DNA of 64,000 bases, taken from positions 5,828,001 through 5,892,000 of the forward strand of contig OY744464.1 of the NCBI GenBank assembly GCA_963556145.1, written 5' to 3'. The notes beneath the pieces are model-generated. The model saw only the letters and a list, made by a program, of their open reading frames with translations. It was not told the DNA's origin and made no database searches. This stretch comes from Hygrocybe punicea (lineage: Eukaryota; Basidiomycota; Agaricomycetes; Agaricales; Hygrophoraceae). Both the position numbers and the translations under genes were made by a program. Below, one piece after another: positions 48,601-57,635 of this stretch (position 1 is its first letter; each line of letters starts with the position of its first letter).

Positions 48601-49232
48601 TATGTATCTTCGACAGATGGCTGGGGGCCATCTTTTCTGTATGACGGACAATCGCCTCCACCATGGCCAAGACGCATGACCAGGCCAATCGTATTAAGGT
48701 CATGTTTCAGGAAACATCTGCCGTTCCATATCTCAATTCTGTGGAATGGATTATGAATGTGTGTCTGCAAACAACAACGCTGGCAGAACGAAGGGCAACC
48801 ATAGCAATCAGGGCAACGAATGGTGATATCGGCCATCAGACGTGACTGGCATGTAACATCGGAAGGGGGGGCCTCAGATGATAAGAGTTCGGAGAGGTAT
48901 TGCTTGTGAATCGCTTTCCAGGCTTCCATTTCATCATTCTGTGTCTAATTGACATGCAATCAAAATCAAGTCGTACAGATAATAGTTGTGTCAACCTTTC
49001 CACGCTTATTGCGATGTCTCCTTGTCTGAGGGTCCTCCTCTTCCACAAACGACATTGAGGGCAAGGGAAGATCTTCACTCCTGTGTGATTGTTTTACAGG
49101 ACTTGGCGGACGAATAACTGGACGAGCCTTGACTGTCTTTCCACCTCGTTTCTTTTCCACCACCATAAATTCAACCTCTCTGGCAAATTCCTTTTTTTTT
49201 CCCGACTGGGAAATGACTTTTGATTTCGGCAT
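45669..49232 (-). CDS. KDZ transposase 2 with CxC2 cysteine cluster
   Basis: Start at 49232 (MPKSKVISQSGKKKEFAREV), at least nine exons with 50-60-bp introns, stop at 45669. The N-terminus is basic. The CxC2 cluster reads CPDCYGCPSFCQRCCLQTHI. Next come RWCSCPDAPT, YRELMRVSRQWRYLHLKK and FCPACPQPGIN. The KDZ catalytic part has EYDIACSWLINFAKRV and KFHLGAHVAKCFALFSLNF ... GAGQQDGEILETLW with the acidic residues typical of the family. The C-terminal coiled coil ends YRVNWLRGKARYDRW ... GLRGHICYAEKQMV. Every exon I followed is open, unlike KDZ1. KDZ enzymes are the transposases of large fungal DNA transposons. The next gene upstream (Ulp1) is in the same orientation, 144 bp away. Confidence 0.88.
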
Positions 49233-49375
49233 GGATGAACAATAGTTAGATGAGTGTGGGAAAAGTGAGAAAATGACACACCTTATAAAGACCAATACAC
49301 GAGGCAAAACACATGGATAATAATAAAGATTATTACGTCGCTTGATATACAAATACATTTGAGGACAGGAAAATG

Positions 49376-51199
49376 TTACAAATCCGATGAACTGTCAGAA
49401 TCTGATACCATAGTTGGGGCCTCAAACCAACCGGGGACCAATTTAACATCACCGGATGAACCCTCCTTTCCTTCCAATACAACCCTTTCCAGCGCATCAC
49501 CCTGAATGCAATTATGAACAGCTTGCCTGCGCAACGCCCCCTGGAGTTCCTGACAGAGCGTGGGTATCCGCCAGGCTTGCCATGGATCTTTGGCAGCTCT
49601 GATAGCAATCTCGTCACCCAGCATGATGTTCATCATTTCTATTGGGTTTTCTAAGAAGATTCGGAGGAAGTGCAGCATGTAGATGCCGCAATCATCAAAA
49701 TTCGGCTGGACAGGTACCTGAAAACAAACGTTCAATTCATTCGCAACACAGAGGTTAGACGTGGTTCACCTTGGGGGTGATTCTCTTGATAGGTGCCAGC
49801 TTTTTCACCTGTCTGGTGTTCTTCGCAATGCAGGCTAGCCACGCATGAACCAGGGATATATCTTTTTGATGGTGTGCTGGGGGCAGTGAATCGAGAACAA
49901 ATGTTACGCTAACCGACGATGAGTAAGTTCAATGCAAAGCTGAAATGGATAACTATGTGTGTAGTCCATCAGGAGGATTTTCTAACAAACATGCAGCAGG
50001 ATTTGCCACAATAATCAAATACCAGTGGTCACTGATGGTGAAGTGAGATGTTGCCTTCACAAAAACTGACTACACTCACCCAGTGGGCACAGGAGAGACC
50101 AAGTATGGGAGCGAAAATATGTTGATTGCCTTCGTCCACCTCTTCAAACTCTTCACCCCATTCTTCCTATGACCAGATTTAGAGGAAATGAAGTTATATG
50201 AACAACCAAGCAACGTGCACCTCAGTTTCTCCATGAAAAAAGTAATGAATATGTGTATGTTTGCCGGCAACTCCGGCTGATGGATTGCTGCTTGCTGCAG
50301 AGCATAACTGAAACGGGGAATAAGCTACTGCACTGGAGGGTTGAAATGTACCTACTGGGTACTGAAATTAATCAGTTCGTCATCTAGCCAATCCTTTTCC
50401 AAACGTTGATATGACATCCACGGAACAGCACCCCGCTCTGAGTATTTTGCAACAGTACACGTGTTTTCAAACCTAGAACACCTGAGGTGAGTGACGGGCC
50501 TGGCCATGGCAATGTGATGTACATGACCGCATCTGGCCTTTCATTCAACTGCAAAAATTGGCCATTGGTTTCGATGTCATTTCTGTTGAAGTAGAGATTA
50601 GTTGTGGTATGATGAATGTGTGATACTCACTGTAGATACTTGATGCTACTTTCGCCCAGTGTACTGGTGAGCAAACTGAGCAAATCCGCATACATATCTG
50701 ATGTCCAGGATGCATGCTCGTTGTCGAAATAAATGCCAATTTGATGTTTTGAAACAATCTCTGAGTATCAATTGCAGTCACATGTAAGCTTATTGAAATG
50801 GTGGCGTACCATTTTTCTCTCTGCCTAAAAACACACATGTGGCTTTATCCACATGCCGAGAAATAAGCACATACAATACCAAGCCGCGTATCTGCTCTTC
50901 ATTTGGTTTGGTGGCCTACAAAATTACTTGAATATCAAGGGTGGGCTGTTAAAGACTGACAATCACCTGGCAACTGACAACATCGCGTTCCACCAATAGT
51001 TGCATGGTCACAGAGCTGTCCTCTGTCAAAATACAACAAACACTTGTATACGACAGTGAGTGATGATTAGGATGCTGAACATGATGACTTACCATGATCC
51101 TTTGCATTCAAACTTGACAGATGTGGTCCCTTCCGGAGATTTGTGGTAGGTGTTTCCACCAGAGACGGTGAAAAGGACGGGGAGTAGGAGAGATGGCAT
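49376..51199 (-). CDS. Ulp1-type SUMO protease (C48 cysteine peptidase)
   Basis: Start at 51199 (MPSLLLPVLFTVSGGNTYHK), about eight short exons, stop at 49376. After an N-terminal region the peptidase domain shows SYQRLEKDWLDDELINF (the substrate-groove WLND-type motif) and RWTKAINIFSLPYLVSPVPT. After an intron comes the catalytic His pair region HWYLIIVANP, then TFVLDSLPPAHHQKD with the catalytic Asp, and VPVQPNFDDCGIYMLHFLRI with the oxyanion Gln and catalytic Cys. All four catalytic-site residues are therefore present. Ulp1 peptidases remove SUMO from proteins. The protein ends in an acidic tail (SDSDSSSDL). It lies upstream of KDZ transposase 2 and may protect the transposase or cargo proteins from SUMO-dependent silencing (inference). 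Confidence 0.78.
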
Positions 51200-51463
51200 A
51201 TTCGATTGATGTGAGGTTATGCACATGATGATTGAGAACAAAGAGAGCTGTTCAATCATGTGATGCCGGGTCACATGTAATGTGGTCCCGTGACATCACA
51301 TGCGTGATGTCACGCCGCTGTTGGACACATTTAACGCAGTAGGGAAATTGGATAGCAAAGAATAGGTCATAGCAGCGCTGCAGAAATTGCACATCCTCTA
51401 TGAGATTGCTCATTCCCCACATAGCCATTATTCTATTTTTTCTAGTAGATATGATACCCTAAA

Positions 51464-51981
51464 ATGGGCATTTGTTTTTATTTGGTCAGAAATCACCTTA
51501 TTCCATCACATCCTGAGTCGCACCATCAACGTTGGCCAAGGTAATTTCTCTTGATTCCAACACACTACCATCTTGCTGCATGGCAATAATCACTAGTACG
51601 GCAGCAAATGACAGCGCCGTTGTTTCCTTGGTAGGGCGCTGTACCAGGGAAATGTGGAATGCTGCATTTACGGCGGTTCTTGTTGACGTGCGGCCTGGTA
51701 AAGCTGCTGCTTTTCACGACATTGAATGCCTCCCCCAGTGTGTTTACAACATTACACTGACCCCACTTTTGATTGTTTAGGATGTGCCTGAAATCTATTC
51801 ATGTCTTTTCATGCGGCCGTCACCGAACAAGAACAATATTCTGTCTGATGGCTCGCATGATGCGATCGGAAGACGCAGGCCATGCACGAACGCCGTTCCT
51901 GAAAGGAGGCTGGCCACACATGTTTGGTGTGGACGAAAATGTTCGTATGCGTATGGGATATTTCATTCACCTAGCCACTAG
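51464..51981 (+). CDS. Possible small three-exon gene, 140 aa, unknown
   Basis: Exons 51464-51540, 51597-51741 and 51781-51981 join in one frame (introns 56 and 39 bp; GTAATT...CTAG and GTTTAC...TTAG) to give 140 residues starting MGICFYLVRNH. The protein has several Cys (GRCTREMW; LPQCDVPEIYSC; VWCGRKCSYAYG) but no family I know. Divergent from the Ulp1 gene, about 265 bp apart. The model rests on splice signals only and could be wrong. Confidence 0.3.
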
Positions 51982-52277
51982 GTTTGTTGCAGGTGTGCTA
52001 CATCCCTTGATGGTCGGTGAAACCTGTGAACGTTAATTTTCACCAACTGCCCACATATACAGTTGAAATCAAGGCAAAGGTGTTCATTATTCGGCAGCGA
52101 CACTGTAATTAAACGTCTGTGCAACAAAGTGCCATTCACAAGCTTCCTGCCCAGAGCATGAATTTCAAATGTAACAATATACAGTACTGACGTTTCCGTA
52201 ACTACGGGCCTTTGCAACACTGCCATTTACGACTTTCCTAGCCAGTATATGAATGCACACAACAACGAGTCACGCCT

Positions 52278-52313
52278 GTGATGTCACGTTTGGACGTCCA
52301 AACGTGACATCAC
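52278..52313. promoter_or_regulatory. Perfect 36-bp palindrome
   Basis: GTGATGTCACGTTTGGAC followed by its exact complement. It lies within a cluster of GTGACATCA / TCACGTGA words (51285-51312, 52367-52374, 52394-52401) between the Ulp1 gene and the TET/JBP gene. Likely a protein-binding region for a dimeric regulator (inference), or a cruciform-forming site. Confidence 0.55.
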
Positions 52314-52679
52314 GGACGTGACTTGTCACCATCCAAACTTGGCCACATCATGTGAGTCAAGTCATTTCACGTGATGAAAACCAACCACATTTGTCACGTG
52401 AACAAATACAACCAATCACAAGCGCTGATTGAATTCATTTTCCCATCCTTCGTTGTTTTCCCCCTCATCATTGTACATCCCACACTGCGAGATTGTTGTA
52501 CCGGGCAACAATCTCGCATTATGGGATGCCACGCACTTTAGGTTACATATCATTCTTCTACCTGAATGGTGAGTGGTTTGTTATGTCTCTGCTGAATGCC
52601 ATTCACTTAGAATATTCGTAAGTGACTGATTGTTTGTCACTGCGATTGATCTTCTACAGCTTCCTGCCAAGGTTTCCAC

Positions 52680-53145
52680 ATGCATTAATTGTGGAATCAG
52701 TATGTGCCAAACCGATGGTGGCCGGTCCTCGGACATGGGTGCTTGCTGCTGCCAGTCAACCTGGAATGAAAAGGTGGGTGAATCTCACCGATTTGCTTGC
52801 CAGGCAACCTCCTTGCAACAGGCCTGGCGGTATACCCGTTTGCATCCAAGGTGTGTGTCTTCTCATTTTAATATTGCGCTTTTAGTAGTGATTCACTTTC
52901 ATTACAGCTGCTCTTTCCATCATGTTTTGTGGCGGTGAATAGGCTTACTTACAATTTTACTGCGTTCAGATAAGTTATCCATGAGCGCGAGTTGTGGCAT
53001 CAGTGCGTGCCAAACCGGTGGTGGCAGGTCCTCAGACATGGGCGCTTGCTGCTGCCGGTCAACCTGGAATGAAAGGGCGGGTGAATCCCCCTGATTTCCT
53101 TGCCAGGCAACCTCCCTGTAGTGGGCCTGGTGGCCTTGTTGACGT
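52680..53145 (+). repeat. Duplicated about 160-bp Cys-rich coding-like block
   Basis: 52690-52845 and 52987-53140 are about 85 percent identical by eye. Both copies can be read in one frame as a Cys-rich segment (CGISMCQTDGGRSSDMGACC / CGISACQTGGGRSSDMGACC) or in another as a VCAKPMVAGP-type segment; the second copy has stops in the Cys-rich frame. Intron-like GTGAGT...CTACAG borders stand just before copy 1. It may be a duplicated exon of a small KDZ2 gene or a decayed one. I cannot choose the frame with confidence. Confidence 0.4.
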
Positions 53146-53466
53146 CAAGAAAAGTAAGTCTTGCTGTACTTTTGACTATTCTATCATTCACCAAACGGCA
53201 CAGGTATCAATCAGCTTATAAATGTGCATGGTCTGTATATGTATATACACTGAATCTGCTCGGCATTGCCATTTTTTGTGCTATATTGTGTGTTATATCA
53301 TAGTTGGTCGTTCTTGTGACATGGCGAAATTGCTGTATGCAGCAAATTATTAAATGCTAAAAGTTCTAACCATAATAACACCTTATTAAATTATACCGCC
53401 TCGAGGCCACCATGTGTACTAAACCTGACCTAACCAATTCTCAACCAATCTCACTTCTCAACCATT

Positions 53467-55027
53467 ATGTACGCCGACAGAATCCCCTCAAAGAATGCAC
53501 AATCCAAGGCAATGGAAGCCTCGCTTTCCGTCAACATGAAAACAAAGGATTGTGGTCTCGCTCCAAATCTAAAGAAACATATGTGGACGAGGCTGAGAAG
53601 AATCCTCTCAAACACTACATCGTATTATAGGAAGTCGGGCATGCGCCCTCCGAAGTCTCCTGTAGAGGAATGCAAACGGCTGAGGTCAGATCCATGCTGC
53701 TTCAATGTCATATCTTACATGTTTTGTAGATCACGTTTGATGATGCTGAGGGATCAGCTTCCAGTTAGCAAGGTCTTGGGAGATTCGGCCCCAGATTGCG
53801 AAACATTCTCCAAGTCGGACATGGTCTCAGAATCCGAACTGGAGAGGGTTCTCCTCACTGTGGCAGCTGCGATTTTGAACCCTAGTACGTTGCTGCCATG
53901 AAAGTCGGCATATTTAGACTGACATCTTGCCTCAAAGTAATTGTGCCCTTGGATGCGAATAGACTGGCAAATCGAGTGAAGAATATCAAGGACACTTCGG
54001 ATGCTGACAATGAAAACCTACTCAGGTTTTTTCAGGAGATTCACATCGGACATGTGAATGAACCAGCTACAGTAATCGACACGTGTGGTTCAATTTTGGT
54101 CTGGTATCTACCTGATGTTGTAACTCCAAGACGTATTGTGAGTCACTTGCCCCCCGGAAATGTGGTTTTTGACAGTACCCACTGCGACACAGGAGGAATT
54201 GAATGTCAGTGCTGAAATAATAACCGAAATTCTGGAAGAATCCTATTTGGAGTCCCTCAAAAAACTTGAGAAAGGGAAAGATCCGCAATGGAGGAAAGAT
54301 CCAAACATTTTCTTTCCACCTCCAAACCCACGATTTCACCCAGGATCAGTGGATTTCGCCGCAGCATGGTTTGCTCAGGGTAGAGAGGTAACACCTTTAG
54401 TTAGTTGTCTGTTTTACATGAGCTGACCGCCTGTTTTTTCAGCGACTTACCGATAGGTTGATCACGTCGACAACTCTTCGAACAACTGAAGCCACCATGT
54501 GGATGGCTGCAATCGAACCCAGCGAGCTGATCTTCAACGCAATTACTGCGTTAACCCATCAGTCATTGTACACAGCTGGCCTTCTGGCTGTGACGAAAAT
54601 CCGGGATGGCGAAACGATCGAGAACGTGGAAACACATGAAAATGCTAAGGAGTGGACATCTGTTTACACTGGAATCGCCGTTATCGTTAACAGGATTACA
54701 ACTCGACACAGAGATGCTGGAGGGTGTCCAGAATGGTATGATTTGCTGGCGAGTTGTGGGACACATACGAACGCGGAACTAGCCATCCCTGAGTTGGATG
54801 CTACGTTCTCTTATTCGCCAGGAACCGTCATCGAAATTTGTGGCAAGGTTCTCAGTCACAGTGTAGGCAGATGGGAGGGTGGTGAAAGAATATGCATGGC
54901 GCATTATATGCGAAACATGGTACATGACCGTCTCAACATTGACAAGCCCACCTGGAGCCGACACAATGTGTTTGCAAGGGAGATGAATGCCGAGTTTCGG
55001 GCATCACAGGAATGGAGATGGAATTAG
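53467..55027 (+). CDS. TET/JBP-type 2OG-Fe(II) dioxygenase, 469 aa
   Basis: Exons 53467-53884, 53938-54132, 54176-54387 and 54443-55027 join in one frame to 469 residues without a stop; introns are 43-55 bp. The C-terminal half is the TET/JBP double-stranded beta-helix. VNRITTRHRDAGGCPEWYDL gives the iron ligands H364 and D366; H414 (GKVLSHS) is the distal ligand, exactly 50 residues after H364; R424 or R432 (ERICMAHYMR) would bind 2-oxoglutarate. The H...50...H spacing equals what I recall for the Naegleria Tet1 enzyme. VWYLPDVVTPR and AAWFAQGRE are also typical of mushroom homologues. These enzymes oxidise 5-methylcytosine (or thymine in JBP) in DNA. The product here, presumably 5hmC and further oxidised bases, is inferred from family. 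All catalytic residues are present, so it is probably functional. Confidence 0.85.
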
Positions 55028-55410
55028 CTATTGTGCCAAGGGAGATATCATCCTAACGTAAAAGTACAATGGCTACCGTTGCATGCTTTGTACGACTGTA
55101 GTCAGAAACCTCTGTGGAACTAAATCTCATTATCCTCATTCACGGACGACGAAGGCCTATGAGTTTCAACTAACAGATAGCTAGACAGTGTTCGGAGAAT
55201 TTCCATGGCTTTACATTGATAACTCTGTCACATTGACAACTCAGTCAATTCGAAATGTGTACTTAAATGTGGCAATTCATGTGATGTGGTCACACGTGAT
55301 CACAGTAAACCGTGACGCGTCATTTTTTTTTTTACCTTCTGCACCCTTATCATCTAGCCTCAGCCTCTCTTGAATTGCTCTCAGATACACTCGAATTGAA
55401 CATTTTGGCA

Positions 55411-57596
55411 ATGTCGTCATCAGCAAGCACCTCGGCGCCGTCAATCGCTTCTCTACATGCGTCTGTAATGTCTGGCAGTAATTTCCGAAGCATGAATGTG
55501 TTCCAGGACTTCCTGTGGGTCAATGGCATGCCTCTTGCTGAAGATTCACTTGAGAAGGCTATCGTAACCTTAATTGGCAATCAGTCTGCTCTAGGAAACA
55601 CACCATCCACCTTGGCTGTGATGGTGCGTCAAATCTCCCACCTTGTAACATTGACGGTCAACTTGTCTGCTAGGCCCTGGCAAAGCAATTGGATTATGTG
55701 AATCCCACAGGTGAAATCTCACGTAAAGCCCAAACCATCCAAGAATACCTCTCTGCTGATGGCTCTGCTATGCGTGATGTGGCAAGGTGGACTACTGTGT
55801 ACCGGAATGACCTCCTGGTAGCGGCTCACTCAATCCTTCGCTATACCCTGCTCGATAAGCTCATGGACGCTGTTGGGTTGCCTCGTCATCCAAGTTTCAA
55901 AGTAATTCGGAGATCAGCGAAACCAGAGATGAGCGAGAAGTTGACCAAGGTGAGTTCACCATTCACATTTGGGCAGACGTTTTAAGTTGACGTTTGCACA
56001 CCGTCTTGAAGCTCTACAAATTTCTGAGAGACTGGAGTAAGCCGATCACGAAGCTTCGTATGACATGCAAAAGTCTATTAATCACGCAACAAGATCAAGA
56101 AGTGGTGGGTGTTTCAGCCGTGGCAGTGCCGCAGAAAGTGGTGTCCAGTATGGACACCATCCCTATCTTTGCAGTCGCCCTCCCAGCACACTTGACACCA
56201 GCCCAAAAAGAAGTAGAAATGAACATCCGGATCCTTTACCGTGCATCTGTCAACCTCGAATCCTCCGACGTCAACCAGATCCTCCTCAATCTAGAGCTTC
56301 TTGCATTCTCATTCACGTGGTTTGGCCAGGTATGTGACGTATGTCCTATATGAAACGTGTGTCAGATTTTGTACAAAAACAGGGCAACTCATATGTAGAC
56401 TGCGACTTCACAACATGGGTGGAGAAGCTACAGAGGTTGGGATTGCGTTACAATCACATTACGCCTGCCGCAAATAAATAATTCACATGGTTTCAGGATG
56501 GCCAAGAGTGTTGATCTACCGTTGCAAGACTCATTTGTCAATGCCCTCACCACCAAGTCTTTCGGAGGTTTAATGTATGATCGGATGAGAAATCTATTCC
56601 ACCTAAGCCTCACACTGTCACCCATAATTACTCTTCTCCCACGACGTTTCAATCATGAATCTCATGCACGGCCATCTCTCATGGCAGTGAGTCCATTATT
56701 TGTGCCAACTTGGACGTAGTTGACATAAGGAAAAGATCACGTTTGCCTTGGGCAATGACAGGCCTCCATTCCTTGCCAAAACGGAGAGGGCGCTTTGGAG
56801 GGCCATTACAAGAATATGTTTAGGATCTTCGGCGATGCAGGAGCTGAATGTATTCCTCCAAGAATACGATTTGTTGGAGGACAGCGTCCAGGGAACGGAA
56901 CAGGACTTCAGTTGGTTTTGTTTTGACAGTACGCCGCCTGTCTCTACATTTATCGCTGGGACTGACAACAGATGTTGCAAGATAAGGAAGTGGATGACCT
57001 GACCAACTCTGCTAGTCAGCTTACGGTGGCAACGAAACAAAATGTTCCAACAGACCCCAAGGCAAAGAATGACAAGCCTGCGTCAGGCAACCCTCTGTCC
57101 AGCAATGATGAACTGCTTCAATTGAAATTAACAAGGAAGAAGAGGGGTGGACCATCGAAGGAGCTTGCTTCAGGTGGACAGAGCTCCATGTTGACCCGAA
57201 GCCAGGCCAAAATGTTGGACAAGGTTGGGGACTCTTCGAAAGGCAAGGAGAAGCAGAAGGCAGAGAAAGTCCAGAAGGAAGAGAAAGTCGTGGTTGCGCT
57301 GGGGAGGTCCTATCGGAGGAAGAAAAGATCCACTCGCTCGTCGACAAGAAGTTATCCCAAGTCCAAGAAACGTGATGATCTTGAGGATGAAGATGACGAT
57401 GATGACGATGATGACTATAAGAAAGCGCCAGAGAAAGTGAACGTGATCATCGACCTTACCGGAGATGTAAGTGATTCAAGAACGTGTCATTTGTCATGAA
57501 TGAATATTTTGATAGGATTATGGGGAACCTGATTTGCTCAGCCGTCCAGCACCCATTGTGTGTCTTTTGTTGTTCGATAACGTGCCACCCCACTGA
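55411..57596 (+). CDS. 604-aa KDZ2 cargo protein with C-terminal SUMO-interacting motif
   Basis: Exons 55411-55623, 55674-55949, 56012-56329, 56383-56435, 56497-56686, 56730-56928, 56982-57466 and 57516-57596 keep one frame for 604 residues. The alternative is two genes: if the GTTGGG donor at 56436 is not used, the first ends at TAA 56481 (301 aa) and a second starts at 56498 (317 aa); a 16-bp gap between two genes makes fusion likelier. The N-terminal 400 residues are helical and unfamiliar. The C-terminal part is strongly basic (RSYRRKKRSTRSSTRSYPKS), then acidic (EDEDDDDDDDD), then VNVIIDLTGD, a canonical SUMO-interacting motif next to acidic residues. A nuclear SUMO-binding adaptor is a reasonable inference; no enzymatic domain is seen. 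Confidence 0.6.
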
Positions 57597-57635
57597 TGAT
57601 TCATAAAGCGAGCATCAGAGGGTGTTCATCTCACG

